Source: Trinickia acidisoli (GTDB taxonomy: Bacteria; Pseudomonadota; Gammaproteobacteria; Burkholderiales; Burkholderiaceae). Taken from it: 64,000 nt of DNA. Shown here piece by piece: positions 26,834 through 34,754 of the stretch; position 1 is the first letter of the stretch; every line of letters begins with the position of its first letter. The position numbers and the translations under genes were made by a program. The notes under the pieces were generated by a model. It ran no database searches. It was not told the origin of the DNA and saw only the letters and a list, made by a program, of their open reading frames with translations. The DNA lies in NCBI RefSeq assembly GCF_017315725.1, contig NZ_JAFLRG010000002.1, positions 2,046,001 through 2,110,000 on the forward strand, in the 5' to 3' direction.

Positions 26834-27409
26834 ATGGTTCCGCACACTGAAGATAAGACAAGCGCTGCTCTTGTGCTAGGCAGCAAAATTAGAGCGCTTC
26901 GCAAAAGGCTCCAACGCACACTCGACGAAACGGCAACGGCTGCCGGCATATCGAAGCCGTTCCTTTCGCAAGTTGAGCGAGGGCTCGCCACGCCGTCCAT
27001 TACGTCGTTGGCAGGTATTGCGAGAGCGCTGGGGGTGACGGTGCAGTACTTCGTCGATACGCCGACAGAAGCAAAGTCGGTGCGGCGTGCAGACGAATTG
27101 CAGTTCTTTAGCTTTGCCGATTCGGCCAACCTTTTCGCCCGGCTCACCAACGTGTCGGGCGATCGGCAACTTGACGCGATTCTCGTCAGGTTGCGAGCGG
27201 GGCAGCCGCCGTCGGAAGTGACGACGCATGCGGGAGAAGAGTTCTTGTATGTGTTGCGCGGTGAGATATCGCTGAGCCTCGAGGGAACGGCCTTCGTACT
27301 GCACGCGGGAGACAGCGCGCACTACGCGTCGACGGTCCCGCATGGGTGGGCCAATACCCACGGCGATGAAACCGTGCTGGTTTGGGTCGGAACGCCAAGG
27401 TTGTTTTGA
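26834..27409 (+). CDS. XRE-family regulator with C-terminal cupin
   Basis: 191 residues. The N-terminal HTH reads LGSKIRALRKRLQRTLDETATAAGISKPFLSQVERG; the C-terminal cupin contains HAGEEFLYVLRGEISL and LHAGDSAHYAST. Proteins of this design (PuuR/SutR-like) sense a small ligand with the cupin. It is a clear paralogue of the regulator at 46335, which shares LGSKIR, FLSQVERGLA, GDSAHY and VWVGTP blocks. It precedes the TonB-receptor gene and probably controls the import locus. The ATG at 26834 lacks a clear ribosome site; a TTG at 26810 is the alternative, so the start is uncertain. Confidence 0.88.
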   Translation: MVPHTEDKTSAALVLGSKIRALRKRLQRTLDETATAAGISKPFLSQVERGLATPSITSLAGIARALGVTVQYFVDTPTEAKSVRRADELQFFSFADSANLFARLTNVSGDRQLDAILVRLRAGQPPSEVTTHAGEEFLYVLRGEISLSLEGTAFVLHAGDSAHYASTVPHGWANTHGDETVLVWVGTPRLF

Positions 27410-27454
27410 TTAGCCGCTGTTCGTTTTTTGCGGGTACCGGTCTTCGCATAACAG

Positions 27455-27467
27455 TTAGGAATCCTAA
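27455..27467. promoter_or_regulatory. TTAGGA-N-TCCTAA-type dyad, copy 2 (perfect)
   Basis: TTAGGA and TCCTAA flank a single A, an exact dyad, lying about 325 bases before the receptor gene. A wider pair, ACAGTT (27451) and AACTGT (27476), encloses it. It is the best candidate operator of the locus. Confidence 0.4.
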
Positions 27468-27586
27468 GTTTCCCAAACTGTGAATGTGTCGACAGTAGCC
27501 GAGTGAATCTCGTCGCCTAGCAGCGACCGAGATCGTACGCTTGCACGCCGACATCCGGTTCGCAGGCGGAATGCGTACTTGATGAT

Positions 27587-27599
27587 TTAGGACTACTAA
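27587..27599. promoter_or_regulatory. TTAGGA-N-TCCTAA-type dyad, copy 3
   Basis: TTAGGA, one base, TACTAA: one arm mismatch from the perfect copy at 27455. It lies about 190 bases before the receptor ATG. Confidence 0.33.
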
Positions 27600-27791
27600 C
27601 TAAATTGAGGCGTGCTCGTTTCAAACGGAGCGGCGCGCGAACGTGGTGGCGGATTTGTGACGCAGTGCGGGAACGAAGTAATCAACAGGGGCAGTCAACA
27701 CGGGGCGGTGCAAGGGGTGCCGCCAGTGCGAAGGTGAGCCAGGCCCTCGCGCAAAACAACTTGGCGTTATCGACGAGAGAGAAGGGGAAAA

Positions 27792-30578
27792 ATGAAACTG
27801 ACGGCTTTAGGATCGGCCATACGAAAAATAGTGTGGGCCGAGGTGGCACTGACGGCGGCATTGGGCACGTCGGTTGCCTTCGCGCAGAGTCAGCCGGCCG
27901 CGGCGCCGGCCAGCGCATCGGGTGCGGCCACCGCGGCGGCGCCGAGCGCGGCATCGGGCACGGCGGCCGCGGCCGCGACGCCCGCTTCGGCGACCCCTGC
28001 CGCGGGTGCGGCAGAGAAGTCTTCGGGCAACGTGCAGAAGCTCAAGCGCTTCGAAGTGACGGGCTCGCTGATTCGCAGCTCCGATAAAGTCGGTTTCAAT
28101 CAGGTTCAAACGGTTACGGCCAAGCAGATTCAAGACAGCGGCTACTCGTCGGTTGCCGACTTCATGCGCGGCATTTCCGCCAACTCGGCCAATAGCTGGA
28201 GCGAAGGCCAGTCGGGCAACTTCGCGGCCGGTGCCGCGGGGATGGCCCTGCGCGGCCTGAGCGAGAAATACACGCTCGTGCTCGTGGACGGTCAACGCGT
28301 CGCGCCGTTTGCCTTCTACTCCAACAGTGTCGATCAGTTCTTCGATCTGAACACGCTGCCGCTGAACGTCATCGACCGCATCGAAGTGGTGAAGACGGGC
28401 GCCGTGTCGCAGTACGGCTCGGACGCCATCGCGGGCGTCGTCAACATCATCACGAAGCACAACTTCCACGGTCTCGAACTCGACGGCAGCTACGGTAGCG
28501 CCGTCAATGGCGGCGGCGGTGCCGGCACGACGAAGTTCAGCATCTTGGGCGGCTTCGGCGATCTGAATTCCGATCGGTTCAACATCACGGCTGCCGCGAG
28601 CGTCTATAAAGACAACGGCTTTACGATGGCCGATCGCGATTCGACGCAGAATCAGAATTACTTGAATCAACCGGGCGGCTTCAACACGTTCGCGCCTTCG
28701 TTCTGGAACGTGGGCGGGGCGGGCGGCACCGGCGTCGCGGCGCCCGTGGGCAATTGCGTGCGCGGTACGGCAATGCCGGCCGGCAACAACTATCTGGGCG
28801 GCGCGGCCATCGCCGGCGGCGTGATCAGCGGCGGTACGTTGTGCGGCTTCAACAATGCCGAAGGCATGTCGATCGCACCGATGACGGAGCGCGCGAACGT
28901 GAAGGTTCACGCCGACTTCAAGATCAACGATACGACCACGGCATTCGCCGACCTGCTGGAAAGCAACAATACGACCACGACGAACGACGGCACCTGGAGC
29001 AACACGATCGGCAGCCCGCAGTCGCCGACGCTCGTGCTGACCAATCCGGGCGGCACCACGCTGGCGCCGTTCAACTACACCGTGCCGGCGAGCAATCCGT
29101 ACAACCCGTACCACACCGCGACACCGCTCATCTATACGTTCCCGAACACGATCGCCGAGAACACGTACGCGAACTACTATCGCGCGGCGGCAGGGGTCAA
29201 GGGTTCGTTCACCGCGCACGGCGATTGGGATTGGTCGACTTCCGTCAGCCACTCGCAGAGCACGGTTTCCAACGTCTACACCAACAGCCTTAACGAAAGC
29301 GTTCTGAACAATATCTATCAGAACGGCACGTACAATTTCGCGAATCCGTCCTCGACGCCGAACGGTTTGAACGGCTTGTACATGGACGCGCGCAACGGCG
29401 GTATCTCGAAGCTCGATTCGCTCGACGCGACGATTTCGACGCCGAACTTGTTCCATCTGCCTGCCGGCGACGTGGGTATCGGCTTCGGCGCTCAGTTCCT
29501 GCATGAAAACGAGAACCTGACGCCGGGTGCCGAGTACCTCGACGGGCTGGTGGTCAACCCCGATCTGGAAACGGTGCACGGTAACCGCAACATCGGCGCC
29601 GTGTACTACCAGATCGACGTTCCGATCATCCATAACCTGACGTTCAGCCAGTCGGGCCGCTACGACCACTACAGCGACGTGGGCGGTGCGTTCTCGCCGC
29701 GCTTCGCGTTGCGTTACCAGCCGGTCCAGCAGTTGACGATGTACACGTCGTACGACCGCGGCTTCCGTGCCCCGACGTTCGTCGAGGACAGCACGTCGCA
29801 AACGCTGGGCATTCAACAGTTGCAAAACGGTACGGTGACGACGATCACCGAAGGCAACCCGAACCTTCAACCGGAACGCACGAAGAACTTCAATATCGGC
29901 TTCCAGGTGGCGCCGACGCGCACGACGGACCTCGGCCTCGACTGGTACAAGATTCACATCGACCACGTGATCGGTCAGGGTAGCGGTACGACGGTGAACG
30001 ACCCGAACACGGGCCTGCCGCTATACGAAATCATTCCGTATCAGAACCTCGGCTACCTCGACACGACGGGTTTCGAAACGACGTTCCGTCAATCGCTGCC
30101 GACGCATATCGGTACGTTCACGTTGTCGGGCGACTGGGCTTACGTCTCGACGTTCATGCTCGGCATTCCGGGTCAAACGCCGATCAACGGCGCGGGCAAC
30201 AACTTCACGATCACCCAGCCGTTCGGTGCGAGCTTCCCGCGCTGGAAGGGCAATACGACGCTGAGCTGGGCGTATCACAAGTGGAATGCGGCGTTTAGCT
30301 GGGAGTACACCGGGCCGTACACGCAAGCCATCCAGGCCGCGGGCACGCCGACGCCGTCAACGGGCAGCACGCCGTCGTACAGCCAGTTCAACTTGATGAT
30401 GACGTACACGGGCTTCAAGCATTGGACGATCTACGGCGGCATCGACAACATCTTCAACCGTACGCCTCCGTTCGATCCGGTTTGGGCGAGCAGCGCGCTC
30501 GATCAGAACGGCTACGACCAGTCGCTGTACACGTATATCGGCCGCTTCGCGCAGATCGGTGCGACGTACAAGTTCTAA
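27792..30578 (+). CDS. TonB-dependent outer-membrane receptor
   Basis: 928 residues. The signal peptide ends near AFA (about residue 31), followed by an Ala-rich linker to about residue 75. The plug domain starts at FEVTGSLIRSSDK (residues ~87-99) with DFMRGIS, GMALRGLSEKYTLVLVDGQRV and RIEVVKTGAVSQYGSDAIAGVVNIITK. The 22-strand barrel ends in the terminal aromatic ATYKF. The ligand is not evident. Downstream genes encode its own TonB/ExbB/ExbD, a YejABEF-type peptide importer and TldD/E, so peptide-like ligands are likely (inference). No extended N-terminal signalling domain is present. Confidence 0.93.
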   Translation: MKLTALGSAIRKIVWAEVALTAALGTSVAFAQSQPAAAPASASGAATAAAPSAASGTAAAAATPASATPAAGAAEKSSGNVQKLKRFEVTGSLIRSSDKVGFNQVQTVTAKQIQDSGYSSVADFMRGISANSANSWSEGQSGNFAAGAAGMALRGLSEKYTLVLVDGQRVAPFAFYSNSVDQFFDLNTLPLNVIDRIEVVKTGAVSQYGSDAIAGVVNIITKHNFHGLELDGSYGSAVNGGGGAGTTKFSILGGFGDLNSDRFNITAAASVYKDNGFTMADRDSTQNQNYLNQPGGFNTFAPSFWNVGGAGGTGVAAPVGNCVRGTAMPAGNNYLGGAAIAGGVISGGTLCGFNNAEGMSIAPMTERANVKVHADFKINDTTTAFADLLESNNTTTTNDGTWSNTIGSPQSPTLVLTNPGGTTLAPFNYTVPASNPYNPYHTATPLIYTFPNTIAENTYANYYRAAAGVKGSFTAHGDWDWSTSVSHSQSTVSNVYTNSLNESVLNNIYQNGTYNFANPSSTPNGLNGLYMDARNGGISKLDSLDATISTPNLFHLPAGDVGIGFGAQFLHENENLTPGAEYLDGLVVNPDLETVHGNRNIGAVYYQIDVPIIHNLTFSQSGRYDHYSDVGGAFSPRFALRYQPVQQLTMYTSYDRGFRAPTFVEDSTSQTLGIQQLQNGTVTTITEGNPNLQPERTKNFNIGFQVAPTRTTDLGLDWYKIHIDHVIGQGSGTTVNDPNTGLPLYEIIPYQNLGYLDTTGFETTFRQSLPTHIGTFTLSGDWAYVSTFMLGIPGQTPINGAGNNFTITQPFGASFPRWKGNTTLSWAYHKWNAAFSWEYTGPYTQAIQAAGTPTPSTGSTPSYSQFNLMMTYTGFKHWTIYGGIDNIFNRTPPFDPVWASSALDQNGYDQSLYTYIGRFAQIGATYKF

Positions 30579-30618
30579 AAGCTAAAAACAAGGCATCTCG
30601 AGCTAGCTAGTCGGTCAG

Positions 30619-30690
30619 CCGCCTTCACGCGAAGCACAACGCTTCGATTCGAAGGCGACGCGCAACGCGCGAAGGCGGCGGACCTGTTTT
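30619..30690 (+). terminator. Terminator-like structure after the receptor gene
   Basis: CCGCCTTCACGCG (30619-30631) pairs with CGCGCGAAGGCGG (30666-30678) with a single mismatch, followed 8 bases later by TTTT (30687-30690). A small inner hairpin, CTTCG-ATT-CGAAG, sits in the loop. It probably reduces read-through from the highly expressed receptor gene into tonB. Confidence 0.5.
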
Positions 30691-30795
30691 AAAGCAGTGG
30701 CAAGAAGTCCCTTGTGATCGGCCTCATCCCGCGGTTCGTTGCACGACGAGCGCCGCAATCACGGAACAAGGCGATTCACGCCGGGAGGATCGAAG

Positions 30796-31497
30796 GTGGG
30801 TATGAAAGTGGAAGGACAATCGCCCGGGGTTCAAGCCGGGTTGGCATGGTCAGGTCGCCCACGCGAGTTCGGGCGAAAGCAGCAAAATCCCGTGCGCCGC
30901 TTCGGCGGCATCGCAGTCGTCATCGCGTTGCACATCGTGCTCGTGTATGCACTGCTGAACGGCCTCGCAACGAAGGTCGTGCACGTCATCCAGCATCCGA
31001 TCGAAACGAAAATCATCGAGCCGATCAAGCCGCCTCCGCCGCCGCCGTTGCCGCCCGTGCAACTGCCGCCGCCGAAGTTCGCACCGCCGCCGCCGCCGTT
31101 CGTGCCGCCGCCGGAAGTGCAGGTGCAAGCGCCGCCGCAGGCAACGATCACCCATCAGGCGAGCCCGGTTCAATCCGCGCCCGTCGTGGCGCCGCCCGTG
31201 CAAGCACCGGCGAAGCCCGTCGTGCATCGGGAAGTCGGTGTCGTGTGTCCGAATTCGGATCAGATTCGCGGGTCGATTCCTTATCCGAAGGACGCGCAGG
31301 AAAACGGCGATACGGGCGACGTGTTGATCGAATTCACGGTCGATCCGCAAGGCCACATCACGAACGAGCACGTAGCTAAGTCGTCGGATCACGACAGCCT
31401 CGACGACGCGGCGTTCAAGGCGGTCAAGCGATTCAACTGCATCGCACAAGGTCAAGCCGTTCCGGTGCAAGTGCCGTTCTCGTTCAACCTCAACTAA
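30796..31497 (+). CDS. tonB: TonB energy-transducing protein
   Basis: 233 residues from the GTG at 30796, picked because GGGAGG (30783-30788) lies 7 bases upstream; an ATG six bases further on (30802) is the alternative. One N-terminal membrane helix (IAVVIALHIVLVYALL) is followed by a long Pro-rich spacer and a C-terminal TonB domain with GDVLIEFTVDPQGHITN. It should couple the inner-membrane proton motor made by ExbB/ExbD to the receptor upstream. The dedicated copy in this locus implies that the receptor has its own energiser. Confidence 0.9.
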   Translation: MGMKVEGQSPGVQAGLAWSGRPREFGRKQQNPVRRFGGIAVVIALHIVLVYALLNGLATKVVHVIQHPIETKIIEPIKPPPPPPLPPVQLPPPKFAPPPPPFVPPPEVQVQAPPQATITHQASPVQSAPVVAPPVQAPAKPVVHREVGVVCPNSDQIRGSIPYPKDAQENGDTGDVLIEFTVDPQGHITNEHVAKSSDHDSLDDAAFKAVKRFNCIAQGQAVPVQVPFSFNLN

Positions 31498-31513
31498 GTC
31501 GAGCTTAGTTGAG
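31489..31513 (+). repeat. Perfect inverted repeat across the tonB stop codon
   Basis: CTCAACTAAG (31489-31498) and CTTAGTTGAG (31504-31513) form a 10-base-pair stem with a TCGAG loop, with the tonB TAA in the left arm. A second hairpin, AGTTCAA-CGA-TTGAACT (31570-31586), lies just before the exbB ribosome site. No T-tract follows; partial termination or transcript processing is possible. Confidence 0.5.
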
Positions 31514-31601
31514 TGCCGAACAACGACGGACATACGCATACGAACGACACAGGTACAACAGGATTCACGAGTTCAACGATTGAACTGAACTGGAGCAGAT
31601 C

Positions 31602-32522
31602 ATGAAGAAGCATTCCCTCGCCGCACTCGCCACCACCACGGTGATCGCCTTGGCTACGGCCAGTATCGCTCTGCCGCAATTCGCCTATGCGCAAGCAAGC
31701 GACACGGCAGCCACTGCCACCACGACCGCTACGGCAGCGGCAAGCGCCACCGCCGCACCGCAAGCCGCGGCGCCCGCAGCCGATCAACCGGTGCCGCCGC
31801 CGGCGCCGGCCGCCACTGAAACGGTGACCAATCCGTACGGCCTCGGCGCGCTCTGGAAGAACGGCGACTTCGTCGCGCGCTTCGTGCTGATTCTGCTCGC
31901 CGTCATGTCGATGGGGAGCTGGTACATCATGATCACGAAGTTCTTCGAGCAATTCCGCGCGAACCGTCGCGCCAAGGCCGCAGATCAGCAGCTCTGGAGC
32001 GCGCCGTCGCTCGCCGAAGGTACGAAGCAACTCGATGAATCGTCGCCGTTCCGCTTCATTGCCGAAACGGCGATCGAAGCCGGCGAGCACCACGACGAAG
32101 CACTGCTCGAAGCCGTAGACCGCAATACGTGGATCGACGCCTCGGTCGAACGCGCGATCACGAATGTCTCGAACCGCATGCAAGACGGCCTCGCGTTCCT
32201 CGCGACGGTCGGCTCGACGGCCCCGTTCGTCGGCCTGTTCGGTACGGTGTGGGGGATCTATCACGCACTGACGGCGATCGGCATTGCCGGTCAAGCATCG
32301 ATCGATAAGGTTGCGGGCCCCGTCGGCGAAGCGCTGATCATGACGGCGGTCGGTCTTGCCGTGGCCGTGCCCGCGGTGCTCGGCTACAACTTCCTCGTGC
32401 GCCGCAACAAGTCGGTGATGGAGCGGGTGCGCGCCTTCGGCGCTCAACTGCACGCGGTCCTGCTCGCGGGCGGCAAGCGTCCCGTGCGCGCCGCGAGCCG
32501 CGCTGCATCGCTCGTTCAGTAA
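31602..32522 (+). CDS. exbB: ExbB/MotA-TolQ-family proton channel
   Basis: 306 residues. A signal-like N-terminus and an Ala/Thr/Pro-rich linker precede the first ExbB helix (FVARFVLILLAVMSMGSWYIMITKFFEQF). The channel helices carry LAFLATVGSTAPFVGLFGTVWGIYHA and EALIMTAVGLAVAVPAVLGYNFL, as in ExbB. It forms the stator/proton channel that, with ExbD, drives TonB. The N-terminal extension is longer than in E. coli ExbB, as is common in beta-proteobacterial forms. Confidence 0.92.
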   Translation: MKKHSLAALATTTVIALATASIALPQFAYAQASDTAATATTTATAAASATAAPQAAAPAADQPVPPPAPAATETVTNPYGLGALWKNGDFVARFVLILLAVMSMGSWYIMITKFFEQFRANRRAKAADQQLWSAPSLAEGTKQLDESSPFRFIAETAIEAGEHHDEALLEAVDRNTWIDASVERAITNVSNRMQDGLAFLATVGSTAPFVGLFGTVWGIYHALTAIGIAGQASIDKVAGPVGEALIMTAVGLAVAVPAVLGYNFLVRRNKSVMERVRAFGAQLHAVLLAGGKRPVRAASRAASLVQ

Positions 32523-32548
32523 TCCCGTTTCGATAAGCGAGGTCCACC

Positions 32549-32968
32549 ATGGCCATGAGCGTCGGAGGCGAGGAAGACGAAGTCATCGCCGCCATTAACA
32601 CCACGCCGCTCGTCGACGTGATGCTCGTGCTGTTGATCATCTTTCTGATCACCATCCCGGTCGTCACGCATACGGTGCCGTTGCAGTTGCCCCAGGAACG
32701 GGTGCATCCGCTGCAAACGACGCCGAAGAGCATCGAAATCGCAGTCAACAAGGACGGCGATTTCTTCTGGAACGAAGCGCACGTCGACGGACCGACGCTG
32801 CTCGCGAAGCTCAAGACGGTGTCGGTGACATCGCCGCAGCCCGAAGTTCACGTGCGCGGCGATCAGAACACGCGCTATGAGTTCATCGGCCGCGTCATTA
32901 CCGATTGCGAGCGCGCCGGCATCGCCAAGGTGTCGTTTATTACTGAGCCGCCCGCGCGCGGCGGCTAG
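32549..32968 (+). CDS. exbD: ExbD-family protein (first copy)
   Basis: 139 residues. The single N-terminal membrane helix carries the essential acidic residue in the motif NTTPLVDVMLVLLIIFLI, and a periplasmic domain follows. It should combine with the ExbB next to it. A second exbD lies 14 bases downstream. An in-frame ATG at 32555 is an alternative start. Confidence 0.92.
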   Translation: MAMSVGGEEDEVIAAINTTPLVDVMLVLLIIFLITIPVVTHTVPLQLPQERVHPLQTTPKSIEIAVNKDGDFFWNEAHVDGPTLLAKLKTVSVTSPQPEVHVRGDQNTRYEFIGRVITDCERAGIAKVSFITEPPARGG

Positions 32969-32982
32969 GCAGGGAGTCGATT

Positions 32983-33411
32983 ATGGGGATGAACGTACCC
33001 TCGGGTAGCGGCGGCGAACCGGAAGTGATGGTGGATATCAACACGACGCCGCTGATCGACGTGATGCTCGTGTTGTTGATCATGCTGATCATTACGATTC
33101 CGATTCAGATGCACGCGGTGAAGATGAATCTGCCGGTCGGCAATCCGCCGCCTCCGGCGGTACAGCCGCAAGTCGTGCAGATCGATATCGACTTCGACGG
33201 CACGATGACGTGGAACGGCGCGCCGGTTCCGGACAAGGCCACGCTCGAATCGAAGCTCGCACAGGTGGCCGCCGAGCCCGTGCAGGACGAGATTCACGTG
33301 CGGCCGAACAAGCTCGTGCCTTACAAGGATGTCGCGGCCGTCATGGCGGCCGCGCAGCGCGTTGGTGCGACGAAGATCGGTTTGATCGGCAACGAGCAGT
33401 ACATGCAATAA
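32983..33411 (+). CDS. exbD: ExbD-family protein (second copy)
   Basis: 142 residues. The motif NTTPLIDVMLVLLIMLII contains the conserved Asp of the family. It resembles the preceding ExbD but differs widely in the periplasmic part (QPQVVQIDIDFDGTMTWNG). Paired exbD genes in one operon suggest a mixed ExbD dimer or two energiser versions. GGGAG precedes the ATG. Confidence 0.92.
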   Translation: MGMNVPSGSGGEPEVMVDINTTPLIDVMLVLLIMLIITIPIQMHAVKMNLPVGNPPPPAVQPQVVQIDIDFDGTMTWNGAPVPDKATLESKLAQVAAEPVQDEIHVRPNKLVPYKDVAAVMAAAQRVGATKIGLIGNEQYMQ

Positions 33412-33421
33412 GGAAGTGGCA

Positions 33422-34627
33422 ATGCGAACGATCCATCGACGGTTCAAGCACGCCGCGCTCGCGGCGGCGAGCTGTGCGTTCCTCATGCTGGCGACGGCGC
33501 CGGCCGCGACCTTTGCGGCCGACACGCTGCGCCCTGAAGTGGGCAAGCCTTTGAACGACGCACAAAATCTATACCGCGCGCACAAGTACAAGGATGCGCT
33601 CGGGAAGATCGCGCAAGCGGCGGCCGTGCCGAACAAGACACCGTACGAGACGTACATGGTCGAGGAAATGCGCGGCGCCGCGGCGATGGCGGCCGGCGAC
33701 ACCGGCACTGCCGCGCAGGCATACGAAAGCTTGCTCAGCGGCGGGCAGTTGAAGGGCGAGGACGAGCAGCGCGTCACCGCCACGCTGGCCGGCGTGTATT
33801 TTCAGCAGCGCAATTATGGGCGCGCGATCGCGGTTGCGCAGCGTTACTTGAAGGCGGGCGGTACCGATCCGCAGATGCGCACGCTGCTCGTGCAGTCGTA
33901 TTACTTGTCGAACGATTGCGGCAGCGTCGTCAAGCTGCTCAAGCCTTCGATCGATGCGGACGTGCATGCGGGCCGCGTGCCGGACGAATCGCAGCTACAA
34001 CTGCTCGGCACCTGCGCTCAGCGCGTCAAGGATGACGCCTCGTATCGCGGCGCGCTCGAAAAGCTCGTGGCCTATCACCCGAAGCAGTCGTACTGGGACG
34101 ATCTGTTCACGGCGATTCGCAACAAGCCCGGCTATTCGTCGAGTCTCGACATCGATACGTATCGTTTGCGCCGCGCCAACGGTTCGCTGACGAGCGTCGA
34201 CGATTACATGGAGATGACTCAGCTCGCGATCGTCGCCGGTACGCCGTTTGAGGCGAAGCAGGTCATCGATCAAGGGTTCACCTCGGGTGTGCTGGGCCAC
34301 GATGCGCAGGCCGCGCGCGAGAAACGTTTGCAGGCGCTCGCGACCAAACGCGCGCAAGCCGGCGTGGACAAAACCAATCCGCCCGCACCTGTCGACGAGG
34401 GTTTCAACCTCGTCTTCGCCGGCAAGGCGCAGCAAGGCTTGCAGATGATGGAAGCGGCAATCGTGAAGGGCGGGCTCGATCACCCCGATCAGGCGCAATT
34501 GCATTTGGGCATCGCGTATTACGTGGCGGGACAAAAAGCGCATGCCGTGCAAGCGTTTCGTGCGGTGAAGGGCACAGACGGGTCGAGCGACTTGGCTCAA
34601 CTCTGGTTGCTGGTAGCGTCGAAGTGA
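33422..34627 (+). CDS. Periplasmic tetratricopeptide-repeat protein
   Basis: 401 residues from the ATG at 33422, 7 bases after AGGA; a GTG at 33416 is the alternative. A signal peptide ends near TFA (about residue 33). The body has alternating helical pairs such as ALGKIAQAAAVPNKTPYETYMVEEMRG and ADIAVAQRYLKAGG-like repeats, in TPR style, and HLGIAYYVAGQKAHAVQAFRAVKG near the end. It is probably a periplasmic scaffold. It ends the tonB-exbB-exbD-exbD group; such TPR genes often sit in ExbBD operons, and the role here is inferred from position. Confidence 0.8.
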   Translation: MRTIHRRFKHAALAAASCAFLMLATAPAATFAADTLRPEVGKPLNDAQNLYRAHKYKDALGKIAQAAAVPNKTPYETYMVEEMRGAAAMAAGDTGTAAQAYESLLSGGQLKGEDEQRVTATLAGVYFQQRNYGRAIAVAQRYLKAGGTDPQMRTLLVQSYYLSNDCGSVVKLLKPSIDADVHAGRVPDESQLQLLGTCAQRVKDDASYRGALEKLVAYHPKQSYWDDLFTAIRNKPGYSSSLDIDTYRLRRANGSLTSVDDYMEMTQLAIVAGTPFEAKQVIDQGFTSGVLGHDAQAAREKRLQALATKRAQAGVDKTNPPAPVDEGFNLVFAGKAQQGLQMMEAAIVKGGLDHPDQAQLHLGIAYYVAGQKAHAVQAFRAVKGTDGSSDLAQLWLLVASK

Positions 34628-34643
34628 GGCGGCGCTAGGGAGC

Positions 34644-34680
34644 AGCCGTCGCGGCGGCGGTAACGCTGCCCGCGACGGCT
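34644..34680 (+). terminator. Hairpin between the TPR gene and yejA
   Basis: AGCCGTCGCG (34644-34653) and CGCGACGGCT (34671-34680) form a perfect 10-base-pair stem with a 17-base loop. No U-tract follows. It probably marks a transcription boundary or a processing site between the tonB-exb group and the yej-tld group. Confidence 0.45.
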
Positions 34681-34754
34681 CATGTTCGCTTTAGCACTGT
34701 TCCGATGAATGGCGCGCCGGCGTCGGTCGGCGTGCGTCCATACGCACTGAGAAG

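Larger units (their letters stand above)
27410..27791 (+). promoter_or_regulatory. Leader/promoter region of the TonB-dependent receptor gene
   Basis: 382 bases between the regulator and the receptor. It contains a perfect TTAGGA-A-TCCTAA dyad at 27455-27467 and a near copy at 27587-27599, 120 bases apart centre to centre. Open frames here that run into the receptor gene out of frame look like shadows. AAGGGGA before the ATG at 27792 is the receptor ribosome site. Confidence 0.45.

Noticed and set aside
27605..28087. Possible small gene between the regulator and the receptor
   Set aside because: It runs out of frame into the receptor coding region, and its end is a shadow of the Ala-rich linker; no ribosome site.
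27807..29966. 719-codon open frame opposite the TonB-dependent receptor
   Set aside because: Its composition is the Arg/Val/His-rich type of GC-driven shadows, and the receptor frame on the other strand is certain.
26070..30795. RiPP (lasso or microcin) precursor gene beside the peptide-import locus
   Set aside because: Looked for because TldD/E act on such peptides; no precursor with a leader-core pattern and no cyclase, YcaO or lanthipeptide-type enzyme was found in the window.
31021..31230. Repetitive CCGCCG tracts
   Set aside because: They encode the Pro-rich spacer of TonB rather than a DNA repeat element; no CRISPR-like spacing is present.
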